Source: DASTFY01 sp963829955 (lineage in GTDB: Bacteria > Actinomycetota > Acidimicrobiia > Acidimicrobiales > Ilumatobacteraceae). Taken from it: a stretch of 64,000 nucleotides of DNA. Within the stretch, counting starts at the first letter, position 1, and every line of letters begins with the position of its first letter. The notes beneath the pieces were generated by a model. It had not been told where the DNA came from. It was given only the letters and a program-made list of their open reading frames with translations, and ran no database searches. Of this stretch, positions 17,739-26,447 are shown in pieces. Location of the stretch: positions 228,497 through 292,496 of the forward strand of contig CAWHKS010000005.1 in assembly GCA_963829955.1 (NCBI GenBank), read 5' to 3'. The translations under genes and the position numbers were made by a program.

Positions 17739-18654
17739 TCACTCCAGGGCGCCGGCGATCGTGGCGACGTGCTCGTCGTCGATACAGCAGCAGTCACCGC
17801 TCAGCCGCAGGTCGATCGCCGAGCCGAAGCGAGGCGTACAGTCGGCGGAGCTCGTCGATGTCGCCGCGAACCAACTCGGTGGCCTCGTCGAGCTCGGCAT
17901 GGCTGAGGCGGGACGCGTTGGGCCGTTCATCATGAACCCGTGCGAGCCACGAGGCGCGGGCATCCGAGCTCGCCGAGGAAGTGCGTTGGGTGGGCACAGT
18001 TCACCATGTAGTAGATGGGAGCCACGCGACAGGCATCACCGACCTGGGCGATGGCGTCGCCAACCGCCGGGCCCGACGGCAGGCGGCCGTCGCTCTCCAC
18101 GGTGAAGGAGATGACGGCGGGCAGGCCGACGGCGTCGGCCGCGCGTGCGACGCCGATCGGTTCCTCTACATAGGTCATCGTGATGGCCGACATCATCTGG
18201 GCGCCGGCCTCGGCGAAGGCACGGCCCTGGAGGCCAGTGGTACGCGGCGCTTCGGAGGCCGACATCGTCGTGTCCCACGACGTCGCCGTCACCGCGGGGC
18301 CGAACACGCCGTTGACGATCGTAGTGACAACCGGGCGTTCGGCGGCGGGCTCGGCCGCGAACTCGGCGGCACGATGGTGGACGGCGGCGAGGCGAACGGC
18401 GTCGTAGCCGAGGCAGGCGCCCCAGTCGAGGTTGGCTCGCCACGTCGGCGTGGCGAGCACGACCCGCTGCCGAGACGCTCGGCGAGAACCAGGTACGGCG
18501 TGTGGTAGGCGACCAGGCTGGCGCGCCCCTCGTCGGTGTCGAGCAGCGGTAAGGCGGTGAAGTCGGGCAGGTCGAGGCCCTGGTGGAACAAGAGTTGGTC
18601 TCGAGGCCGCCGTCGTCAGGTCCGGACGTCGGGGGTGAGCTGGGGAAGGGACAT
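17739..18654 (-). pseudogene. Homocysteine S-methyltransferase, broken in several places
   Basis: Starts MSLPQLTPDVRT and breaks at once. The family continues in shifted frames: DDGGLET, then LFHQGLDLPDFTALPLLDTD EGRASL, then VVLATPTWRANLDWGACLGY, PVVTTIVNGVFGPAVTATSW, GLPAVISFTVESDGRLPSGP and NCAHPTHF, then RPNASRLSHAELDEATEL, and finally a Zn-site region reading GDCCCIDDEHVATIA where the family has GGCCGTDxxHI. At least four frame changes and an altered metal-site glycine indicate an inactive gene, unless the indels are sequencing errors. The intact enzyme would methylate homocysteine. Confidence 0.8.
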
Positions 18655-18753
18655 GTCTGGGCTCCTCTCGGGTGTTCGTCGCGCTTTCGAGTAGTGAGAT
18701 CGGCGCACTGCAACCCCGGATCGGGTGTGGGCCCCGACCCGGAGGTGGTTGCG

Positions 18754-19188
18754 TTAGAACAGCAGTGCCGGAACCCTGGGGAGTTCCTCGATGGCACCCA
18801 GCTGCGTGAGCAGCCCGAGGGCGTCGGAATTGGCGTGTTCGACGACGATCTTGCCTCTGGTGATTTTGGCGATCGCGATGGCCGTGACGCGCACACGCCG
18901 GCCTGTGGGCGGGATGCCGCCGAAGTCGCCGGTGTGGGTCGCTTCCACGGTGTAGCGGGCGGCGACCTGGTCGTTCACACCGAAGATGTGGTCGATGGTG
19001 ATGTGCGCGTCGGGGAATGCGGTCGTGAGCCGGAAGAAGTGCTGTCTGTAGCCCTCGATGCCGGAGATGACCTCCGGCTCGGCCGGGTCGACGCCGACGT
19101 AGTTCGACGCGATGAAACGTTCGATGGCGCTGGAATCGCTCTTGTTCCAGATCTGCTCGATCGAATCCTGAAAGACTGCGATGGACAT
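18754..19188 (-). CDS. SnoaL-like polyketide-cyclase-fold (ester cyclase) protein
   Basis: 144 residues from an ATG preceded by AGGAGAACACGAA. NTF2-like fold with family signatures: an N-terminal helix pair (SIEQIWNKSDSSAIERFIAS NYVG), FRLTTAFPDAHITIDHIFGV NDQVAARYTVEATHTGDF, then GIPPTGRRVRVTAIAIAKI and a final EHANSDALGLLTQLG. Members act on small cyclic or aromatic substrates, and many have no assigned reaction. It lies between an acetyltransferase gene and the broken homocysteine methyltransferase, all on the minus strand with about 100-base gaps. Confidence 0.85.
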   Translation of the reverse strand: MSIAVFQDSIEQIWNKSDSSAIERFIASNYVGVDPAEPEVISGIEGYRQHFFRLTTAFPDAHITIDHIFGVNDQVAARYTVEATHTGDFGGIPPTGRRVRVTAIAIAKITRGKIVVEHANSDALGLLTQLGAIEELPRVPALLF

Positions 19189-19322
19189 TTCGTGTTCTCC
19201 TGGGGGTGTTCCCGCCGTGAGCGGGAGATGAGTGGTGATTGGACCGCGGTCTCCGGGCGCGCTCGTACGAACGAGATAGCCCCGAGGGCAACGGAGTGGG
19301 CCGGGCCGGATGTGGTGGTTGG

Positions 19323-19931
19323 TCAGCGCGGGTCGCGCCACATCGGCCACAGCGTTGGGCCGTCGGGGAGGGTGAACTCGCCCTGTCTGACGTAGCCGTG
19401 CCGCTCATAGAGGGCGCGGTTCCGGGGGCTGGTCGCCTCGTGGTAGGCGGGCATGCCTTCCCCGTCGGCCCGTGCGAGCATGTCGCGTAGGAAGGCCGAG
19501 CCGATGCCGCGGCGCTGCATGGCCGGCACCGTCGCCAGGAACTGGCAGTAGTACAGGGGCTGCGTCGGGTGGTAGCGCTCGAAGGTCTCAGCGAGCAGGG
19601 CGTGGCGCTCCACGTCGGGTCCGACGAGCTCCTCCAGCGCCTGGACGAACGACTCCTCCCCCTGGTCGGTGAGCAGCTGCGCGCCCGGCGGGAGCCAGAC
19701 CGCGGCACCGTTGCCGTCGGCGGTCAGGTACGTCTCCCCGATGCGTACGTAGGGTGCGACGTACAGCTCGAACAGCGGCTGGACGAGCTGCCGGCGACGG
19801 TGCTCGTCGGGCAGCAGCCATTGGGTCACCGGGTCGTCGTAGAACCCGGCGGCGACGGTGGCGGCGACGGCGACGGTGTCGCTGACGTCGGCTCGCCGGA
19901 TGCCGAGATCGATTGCTGAGGTGAGGGTCAT
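19323..19931 (-). CDS. GNAT-family N-acetyltransferase
   Basis: 202 residues. N-terminal IRRADVSDTVAVAATVAAGF YDDPVTQWLLPDE is typical of the actinobacterial GNAT group that acts on small amines. The acetyl-CoA site is in LYYCQFLATVPAMQRRGIGS AFL (Q/RxxGxG/A loop), followed by AYHEATSPRNRALYERHGYV. An upstream in-frame ATG would add 12 unrelated residues, so MTLTSAID is taken as the start. The upstream minus-strand neighbour is a broken LuxR end, which recalls the GNAT-HD/LuxR pair at 13.8-16.1 kb. Confidence 0.88.
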   Translation of the reverse strand: MTLTSAIDLGIRRADVSDTVAVAATVAAGFYDDPVTQWLLPDEHRRRQLVQPLFELYVAPYVRIGETYLTADGNGAAVWLPPGAQLLTDQGEESFVQALEELVGPDVERHALLAETFERYHPTQPLYYCQFLATVPAMQRRGIGSAFLRDMLARADGEGMPAYHEATSPRNRALYERHGYVRQGEFTLPDGPTLWPMWRDPR

Positions 19932-20003
19932 CGGTGTGCTCCTGTGTCGCGGGGTGTTCGGGAGCACGATGACGGGTGAGCGCCCACGGGCGAATCGGCA
20001 GAT

Positions 20004-20135
20004 CTACCCATTGAGGCCGACGAGACCTTGCTGCACGGCGAACAGGCGCGGCGGCGGCCCGGGTCGACACCCCGATCCTCGTGTAGATGTGCTTGGTGTC
20101 GTGCTCGGCCGTGCGCCGCGCGATAGTGCGCCCAC
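20004..20135 (-). pseudogene. LuxR HTH C-terminal remnant
   Basis: Reads RTIARRTAEHDTKHIYTRIG VSTRAAAA and, after a one-base loss, LFAVQQGLVGLNG with a TAG. This is nearly the same as the end of the HD/LuxR regulator at 14.5-16.1 kb (SRRTAEHHAQHIYAKIGVST RAAAALFAVHHDVIRLNG). Nothing of the upstream domains remains. Confidence 0.65.
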
Positions 20136-20446
20136 CCGTCACGCGGGAACGTCGCTCACCGGGGCGGAGCGGGTTCCGCCGTCTGAAGCGCTGGCTCTTG
20201 GTCATGACAAGGCAACTTGGGGTGATGGAGACAACGCTCAGCGCCACCAGCTGGTGCTGATCGTCGTCGTGGTGCAGCCCGTGAGACCACAGCGCCGTCC
20301 GCACGCTTGTCGGCCCTCGTCGCCGGTGCTACCAAGGGTTGGCGGGCTGGAGGGACCGGTCGGGCGGACCGGAACCGGGCCCCGACCCCCGCAGGTGTCC
20401 GGCAGCCGCGGCGCGTCATGGACCGGGTGACATAAGGTGCTTGTCC

Positions 20447-20716
20447 GTGGGGGCGGGCGGCCAGCCAGATGTCGAGGCCTATCTCCGCCGCACCACGTCG
20501 GGTGACCTCGTCTGGGAGCTTCACGGCGTGATCTATGAAGCTCGCGACGAGGACCACACGCTGACGCTTCGACGCGAGAACCGGGCACTGATACTCACCA
20601 TGGCACTCCACTCACCAGGCGCGTCCTCGACCATCGTGCGATCTTCCGACGCCGGTGAGGGTGAGCGCGACAAGTGGGAGCAGTTGATGGCCCTGGTCGA
20701 AACGCAGGCCATCTAG
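20447..20716 (+). CDS. Hypothetical protein, 89 residues
   Basis: From a GTG the frame reads VGAGGQPDVEAYLRRTTSGD LVWELHGVIYEARDEDHTLT LRRENRALILTMALH and ends KWEQLMALVETQAI. The composition is protein-like, mixed alpha/beta and cytoplasmic; the opposite strand looks like antisense. No family recognised and no near neighbour. Confidence 0.5.
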   Translation: MGAGGQPDVEAYLRRTTSGDLVWELHGVIYEARDEDHTLTLRRENRALILTMALHSPGASSTIVRSSDAGEGERDKWEQLMALVETQAI

Positions 20717-20845
20717 CCCCTCATCGCCCCGACGGCTCGCTGCAGTTCGCTACGGGGACCGTGTCACGTCGGCACCCGCGTAGGCACCGCGGATCACCTC
20801 GGCGCCCATCGCCTGGGCGTCGCTGCTTCGCGAGTATCCCTGTGA

Positions 20846-20968
20846 GCCGTCAATGGCGATGACATTGCGATTCGTGAGCTCGAGCAGCGCGTCGTCGACG
20901 ACGACCTCGCACACGAGGTCGAACGATCCCGCCGTCACGACGAGGTAGTCGATGTGGTCTAGAGGTGT
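20846..20968 (-). pseudogene. Lrp/AsnC-type regulator fragment
   Basis: TPLDHIDYLVVTAGSFDLVC EVVVDDALLELTNRNVIAID G is the start of the RAM/AsnC ligand-binding domain (V.TAGxFDLLVEV). The usual VRSTETFVYL ending is replaced by unrelated sequence and no HTH precedes it, so it is a relic. Confidence 0.45.
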
Positions 20969-21248
20969 CGTGGGCTGGCTGATCGCTTGGGATCGTGGAC
21001 TCTTCGTGCGGGTGGGCCGCGCCCCCCTTCCTATGGCACCCGCGAGGCGGTGACGGGAACGCGGGTCGACGACCTCACATCGCTCGGATCCTTCCGGCAC
21101 CGGGAGGTCTCGTTACGTAGGCAGATCTCCTGGGAACAACGTCGAGCTGGGAGTGCTCGGTGGATCTTGCCCGGGCTACTCTTGTTCCATTCGCGGTGGC
21201 CCGGGGATGCGCGGGCTCTTGTGATGTCTCGATTGACGGAGGTGGCTG

Positions 21249-22481
21249 ATGTTCGTCGTCCGACGACGCCTCGCGCTGGTGGCGGCCGCAATGGTCGCGG
21301 GCCTGGTCGCTCCGGCCGGCGATGCGACCGCGGTCCAAGCGCCCGTCCGGTTCGCGACTTTTAACGCATCGCTCAACCGTAACTTCGCTGGACAGGCGCT
21401 GGCGCAGCTCTCGGTGCCGGGCAACGCCCAAGCAGACGCTGTGGCGGAGATCATCCAGCGAGTCCGGCCGGAGGTGCTCCTTGTCAACGAGTTCGACTTC
21501 GAGCCGAACAACGCGTTGGCAGAGGCCTTCCAGGAGAACTACCTCGACCTGTCGCACAATGCCGGCGGCTCGGTTACCACCCCGATCGTCTATCCGTACG
21601 TCTTCGTCGCCCCGTCGAACACCGGGATCCCGTCGGGCTTCGACCTGAACAACAACGGGGTGGTCGCGGGTCCGGACGACGCGCTCGGGTTTGGCTTCTT
21701 CCCGGGACAGTTCGGAATGGCGGTCTTCTCGCAGTATCCGATCTTGTACGACCAGGTGCGGACCTTCCAGCACTTCCTCTGGAAGGACATGCCGGACGCG
21801 CGCCTTCCGGATGATCCGGCGACCCCGGCGCCGGCCGACTGGTACAGCCCGGCCGAGCTGGGCATCTTCCGGCTGTCGTCGAAGAGCCACTGGGACGTTC
21901 CGATCGACATTGACGGCAAGGTCGTCCACTTCCTCGTGAGTCATCCGACGCCTCCGGTCTTCGACGGCCCGGAGGACCGCAACGGCACCCGCAACTTCGA
22001 CGAGATCCGCTTCTGGGCCGACTACATCACCCCCGGTCCAACGTCGCGGTACATCTACGATGACGTGGGGGGCAGGGGCGGGCTCAAGCCTGGAGACATG
22101 TTCGTCATCGCCGGGGATCAGAACTCCGATCCGCTCGACGGCGACAGCATCCCCGGCTCGATCCAGCAGCTGCTCGAGCATCCGCTCGTCAGCACGGGGT
22201 TCACCCCGCAGAGCGCGGGCGCGGTCGAGGCCACCGCACTGCAGGGCGGGCTCAACGCGTCCCACCGCAGCGATCCGCGCTTCGACACAGCGGACTTCAC
22301 CGACAGCGCGCCGGGCAACTTGCGCGCCGACTACGTGCTGCCGCGAAAGAACCTCCGGATCGTCGACGGGGCTGTGTTCTGGCCGGTCCAGGTCAGCCCG
22401 CTGTTCCCCCTGACCGGCGTTTTCCCCTTCCCCAGCTCGGATCATCGTGCGGTCTGGATCGATGTGCGCGTCCCGGGCTGA
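21249..22481 (+). CDS. Secreted endonuclease/exonuclease/phosphatase-family protein
   Basis: 410 residues. A signal peptide (MFVVRRRLALVAAAMVAGLV) with cleavage near AGDATA implies export. The EEP fold is recognisable by VRFATFNASLNRN, the metal-binding glutamate in EVLLVNEFDFEPN, the AGDQNSDPLDGDS motif with its Asp/Asn pair, and the final SSDHRAVWIDV with its Asp-His. Related exported proteins in actinobacteria and marine bacteria are nucleases or phosphodiesterases. The DALGFGFFPGQFGMAVFSQY PI segment is characteristic of this secreted subgroup. It is a single-gene unit 0.5 kb before the GMC dehydrogenase pair. Confidence 0.9.
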   Translation: MFVVRRRLALVAAAMVAGLVAPAGDATAVQAPVRFATFNASLNRNFAGQALAQLSVPGNAQADAVAEIIQRVRPEVLLVNEFDFEPNNALAEAFQENYLDLSHNAGGSVTTPIVYPYVFVAPSNTGIPSGFDLNNNGVVAGPDDALGFGFFPGQFGMAVFSQYPILYDQVRTFQHFLWKDMPDARLPDDPATPAPADWYSPAELGIFRLSSKSHWDVPIDIDGKVVHFLVSHPTPPVFDGPEDRNGTRNFDEIRFWADYITPGPTSRYIYDDVGGRGGLKPGDMFVIAGDQNSDPLDGDSIPGSIQQLLEHPLVSTGFTPQSAGAVEATALQGGLNASHRSDPRFDTADFTDSAPGNLRADYVLPRKNLRIVDGAVFWPVQVSPLFPLTGVFPFPSSDHRAVWIDVRVPG

Positions 22482-22854
22482 CGCCGGAGGCTCCTTGCAG
22501 AGTCGGCGCCCCGCGCACCGCTCGGTCCGCGCAGCCCGGGGCCTGTGACTGTAGGTGCGCTGCCGATCACATGGCAGGCCTCGGCGACGAGGTGCGTTCC
22601 ATCGTCCCGGGAGCACGGTTCCGCGGTCATGGCGTCCACCTCGGTTCCTACGAGTACGAGCGGCGAGCTCAACGGGAGCCAGAGATGCAGGGCGATCCCG
22701 AACCCACACGCCTCGCGAATCCTGGGCTCGGCCCGCCGCGGCATGCGGCGACTCGTCGAGTCCACGCCCGGGTGATCCTTGACGCCCTTCTACTGTTGTG
22801 CGAGCGTTCCCCGTTGGGCGTCTGTGCGAGTCGCAGAGAGAGGGAGCACGAAAC
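22482..22854. other. Intergenic stretch, nothing recognised
   Basis: About 370 bases between the exported EEP protein and the small ORF before the dehydrogenase genes. No frame has good composition. It probably contains the dehydrogenase promoter, which was not pinned down. Confidence 0.4.
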
Positions 22855-22983
22855 GTGCGTAGCGGGCGTAGTCGCGTCGTCACCCTGCGACGTCGCGCGT
22901 GGCGGTGTATGGCTGGACTCGATGCGGAGCGCGCTCGCCCGCGTGGACGGCGGTTGAAGATCACTCGGCACATGAGGGGGTAA
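22855..22983 (+). CDS. Possible short upstream ORF before dehydrogenase genes
   Basis: A GTG preceded by GAGAGAGGGAG opens a 42-codon, arginine-rich frame (VRSGRSRVVTLRRRAWRCM ... KITRHMRG) whose TAA ends three bases before the next GTG start. The ribosome-binding site and tight spacing favour translation; the composition does not. It could be a leader peptide. Confidence 0.3.
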   Translation: MRSGRSRVVTLRRRAWRCMAGLDAERARPRGRRLKITRHMRG

Positions 22984-22985
22984 TC

Positions 22986-23783
22986 GTGAGCCAGCAGATT
23001 GAACGAACGCGACGCGAGTTCCTGCGGGACTCCGCGCTGGGCGCGGCGATCCTGAGCGCCCTTGCGAGTGGGCTCTCTCTGGCGCGGCCGTCGCAGGCGC
23101 ACGCTCAGAGCGGGCCGGCCTGCCCGCGGTTCGGCGTGTTCGATTCGCACACCTTCGAGACGCTGGCCCACGTCGCCGAGCAAGTCGTGCCCGCCGACCA
23201 GGAGCCGGGCGGCATGCAGACGTGCCTGGCGAGCTTCGTGGAGGTCGTGGCCCTGGGCGATCCGGCATTTGGCGGGTTCATGACGTTTGGCGCGGCGGCT
23301 CTCGACGACTCGAGCCAAGTGCTCCACGGCAAGAATTTCGCTGACCTCGCGTTCGACGAGCAGACGCAGTTGTTGCAGCAGGTGGAGGCCAACTCAGCTC
23401 CTGGTACGGCGTGGCCCAACCTCGGCCCCGGCGGACAGGCCGCATGGTTCGGCGCAGCGCGGACCCTGATCAAGGTCGCCTGGGTGAACAACTGGCCGGA
23501 GACCACTGTGCGCGAGTCCGCCACCGGCCTGCCCATCTTCGCTGACCCCGAGCACCTGATCAGCGACCCCAACGTGCCCGACACCGGCACGGGCTGGGAC
23601 GTCATGCGTTTCCACGCCATCGACTGGGAGGTCGAACAGCTCTTGTGGGCCTGGCAGGGCGGCCTTCGGGTCATCGACTTCGACGGCGTCCCGATCCTCG
23701 ACGAGGGCCATCCGCTGTCCGAGGCCGAGCGGCTGGCGGCACGCGACGCGCTGTACGAGCTGTCCAACGCCGGAGAGGCCTAG
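22986..23783 (+). CDS. Gluconate 2-dehydrogenase subunit 3-family protein, Tat-exported
   Basis: 265 residues from a GTG with GAGGGGG six bases upstream. The Tat signal RTRREFLRDSALGAAILSAL with RREFL, a hydrophobic stretch and SQAHAQS cleavage indicates folded export. The family marker is FETLAHVAEQVVPADQEPGG near residue 55. Subunit 3 (gamma) proteins escort and bind the FAD-carrying GMC large subunit, which has no signal of its own. Here the GMC gene follows after 12 bases. The cytochrome c subunit of classical three-subunit dehydrogenases is not present nearby. Confidence 0.88.
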   Translation: MSQQIERTRREFLRDSALGAAILSALASGLSLARPSQAHAQSGPACPRFGVFDSHTFETLAHVAEQVVPADQEPGGMQTCLASFVEVVALGDPAFGGFMTFGAAALDDSSQVLHGKNFADLAFDEQTQLLQQVEANSAPGTAWPNLGPGGQAAWFGAARTLIKVAWVNNWPETTVRESATGLPIFADPEHLISDPNVPDTGTGWDVMRFHAIDWEVEQLLWAWQGGLRVIDFDGVPILDEGHPLSEAERLAARDALYELSNAGEA

Positions 23784-23795
23784 GAGGGTCGTCAC

Positions 23796-25312
23796 ATGGT
23801 CTACGACGCCATCATCATCGGCACCGGGTCTGGGGGCGGCATCCTCGCCGACCGTCTGACCGACGGCACGGGCAAGCAGGTTCTGGTGCTCGAGGCCGGC
23901 CCCGACTTCGAGACGATGTATCCCGGCACGGACCCTGCCGATGAGCGCTCGCGCCTGCGGTCTGTGCGCGCCAATTGCACTCAGCACGGCATGGACACGT
24001 TCCATTGGGCATACACCGACTCGAGCGGCAACCAGATTCCGTACGGCAAGAACGTGGGTGGCAGCGGATCTCACAACGGCATGCAGTCGTACCGCGCGAC
24101 GCGCCTGCAGCACTCGCGCTGGCCCCCGGGCTGGCACTACGAAGACTTCGCCCCGTACTACGACGCGGTCGGGCGGCGGATGAATGTGCATCCCCTGCCC
24201 CGCATCGCCATGGATCCAGCCGCCCTCGCCTTCGAGCAATCAGCGCTCGACCTGGGCTACCCGGCGATCGAGGACTTCAACGACACGCCCGGCAACAACA
24301 TCACTCGTGGTGTGGGGCCGAACCCGTACAACGCGCGTGGCCTGGTCGACCCCGCCTCGGGCAATGGCCTCATCGACAAGTACGGCGGGCGACAGGGGCC
24401 GCTGGAGGTCTACATCCGTCCCGCGCGGCGCGTTCCAACTTCACCCTGATCCCGGACGCGGTCGTCGATCGCGTCCTGTATGAGCCGCGGCGCGGCGGCT
24501 GGCACGCGCACGCCGTCCGCTACACCGACCGTGGCGGCGCGACCCACACGGCCGAGGGCGAGCTCATCATCGTTTGCGCCAGCGCGTTCGGCAGCCCGAC
24601 GCTGCTCATGCGGTCCGGCATCGGCGCCGGTCTGCAGGTCAACTTGACGCAGGTCGGACGCAACTACGTGAACCAGGCCGTCGGCTTCATGTCGGTCGAA
24701 TACGACCGGCCGCTGCACGGCCAGTTCGGCTACTCGATCGGCACCGTGGTGCAGGTCGACTATCACCGCCCGGGCCGCTCCTACCTCATCGCCACGATCT
24801 CCCAGGGTCACCTGGGTCTGATGCTGGGTACCCAGTGGGGTCGGCGCTTCAAGGACAACATCCGCAACTGGCGCAATTGGGGTGGCGCATTCGTCTTCCC
24901 GGTTTTCACCACCGCCGTCGGCCAGGTGACCCTCGACCCCACGAAGGCCAACGGGGCGCGCATCGACTACGCGATCACCCCAGAGGACCAGGCCCTCATC
25001 CAGACCGGATACGACGAGGCGACACGCATCTTGTCGAACATGAACCGCGTTGGCGGCCCGCAGGTGAAGAGCATCGAGACCGTGCCGCAGCCGCTGATGG
25101 CCTCTCATGCCCAGGGCACCTGCCGAATGGGTCGCCGCCCCGAGGATTCCGTGGTTGACCTGAACCTCGTCGTCCACGGCTTCGACAACTTGATGGTGGT
25201 CGACGGCAGCGTGATGCCCGTGCAGGTGCAGAGCCCCCACTACCCGATCTCCGCGCTGGCCCACAAGATCGCAGACACATTCATCCGCCGCGATCTCTGG
25301 AACATTCGCTAG
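23796..25312 (+). pseudogene. GMC oxidoreductase large subunit with one frameshift
   Basis: Flavoprotein dehydrogenase partner of the preceding subunit. The first frame (23796-24449) holds the FAD dinucleotide motif YDAIIIGTGSGGGILADRL, VLVLEAGPDFE and the GGSGSHNGMQ loop, to IRPARR. The second frame continues NFTLIPDAVVDRVLYEP, CASAFGSPTLLMRSGIG, SHAQGTCRMG and SPHYPISALAHKIADTF to 25312. A single missing base near 24432 separates them. Restored length is about 505 residues, normal for the family. The start has AGGAGGG upstream. The substrate is probably an alcohol or polyol, with electrons passed outside the cytoplasm; the specific sugar cannot be inferred. Confidence 0.85.
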
Positions 25313-25572
25313 GAAGCCGCGGACTGCGGCCGCCCGTCCCCCTCTCAGCAGGCGAACACCCCGAAGCCCAGCGGCATCAGTCCCGACGCCGGTCCTGCGC
25401 CACCTCCGGCTGGAGCACAGCTCACGCCCGGCACGTCAGGCCACGGTGCCCCAACCCGGCAGGTTCGCAAGCACTCGCTCACCGAAAACAGTCGATGTGG
25501 GAGGACCTCGGCGGCCGAGCGTGGGCAACCATTCGGTTTGTCCACTGCGGAACTCAAGCAAGGAGGTCCTCG

Positions 25573-25647
25573 ATGAGCATCGTATGTGGCTTGGATCTGC
25601 ACTATGAGCAGATCACGTTCGACGCGATGGACAGCGTGTCGGGGGAC
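25573..25647 (+). pseudogene. IS110-family transposase N-terminal stub
   Basis: Preceded by AAGGAGGTCCTCG, the frame reads MSIVCGLDLHYEQITFDAMD SVSGDV, the start of an IS110/IS116 transposase with the first catalytic aspartate in GLDLH. Coding similarity ends abruptly at about 25645. Confidence 0.6.
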
Positions 25648-25742
25648 GTGTCAACAACCCCCGCCGCCGGCGCTCCTACTGTCAAGTGCTCGGCCCGGCC
25701 GACTACGAAGCCGCCCACACCGCTGCTGCCACCGCGGCATGA
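25645..25742 (+). pseudogene. IS3-type OrfB C-terminal stub
   Basis: NNPRRRRSYCQVLGPADYEA AHTAAATAA then TGA. This has the shape of an IS3-group OrfB end (YNxRRRHSxxxxxSPADYE) and abuts the IS110 stub, so one IS was probably inserted in or recombined with another and the middle lost. Confidence 0.45.
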
Positions 25743-25931
25743 TCACCCGACCAACCTGTCCGCCGAGCCGGGGTACTTCCAGCCGAAGCTCCGAGCAGTG
25801 TGTAGAACGCGCACACGGCGAGTCGTCCACCAGTCACATGCTGAACCCTCGCACACCGCCGACCTCCGAGAGGACACCATCACCACCTCCTCGGCCGGCA
25901 GCACACGCACCGCCTGGCGCAAGCCGTCAGG

Positions 25932-26246
25932 GCGCGGTGCACGCTCGGCCCTGCGCACCTCGAGCGCCCCGTCACGATCGAGGTCGCCTCCGGCGAGCGC
26001 ATGCGTCACCGGCTGTCACGCAGGGGAGACCGGCACCTGAACTCGGCGATCCACCTCATCGCGGTCCCCCAGGTCCGCATGCATGACAGCATCGGCCGCC
26101 ACAACTTCGACGCCAAGATCGCCACGGGCAAGACCCGCAACGAGGCGATGCGCTGCTTGACGCGACAACTCGCCAACCATCTCTGGCACCTCATGATCGC
26201 TGCTCGTCGCTGGGAGTCGGTGCGATTCGCATTGACAAACCGTTGA
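25932..26246 (+). pseudogene. IS110-family transposase C-terminal remnant
   Basis: Reads HLERPVTIEVASGERMRHRL SRRGDRHLNSAIHLIAVPQV RMHDSIGRHNFDAKIATGKT RNEAMRCLTRQLANHLWHLM IA: the Transposase_20 C-terminal part, with the usual LSRxGxRxLNxAxH and GKxxxEAxRCLxR elements. The central region joining it to the stub at 25573 is degenerate. Confidence 0.7.
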
Positions 26247-26447
26247 CACCCGACGCTGTCCGTGACACAGCAGCGCCTACAAGGGCGGATGGTGCTAGGC
26301 CGCAAGGTCAGGCTGGGGGAGTCTCGACCAACATGGATCGACATCCGCGCAGCGCGGCACGTCATTCAGTCGCCTCGGGCGTCGCGCATACGGAGACACT
26401 GACTTCGGAGAACTACGTTCGTGCCAAGAGACCAATTCAGCCTCTTC

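Noticed and set aside
18700..19708. Long 5' part of a minus-strand open frame spanning 17930-19708
   Set aside because: Only the 17930-18450 portion carries homocysteine methyltransferase sequence; the rest is an alternative frame of the SnoaL and acetyltransferase genes.
21075..23327. A 750-codon minus-strand open frame
   Set aside because: Antisense to the EEP protein and the Tat-exported subunit; arginine-rich, no recognisable domain.
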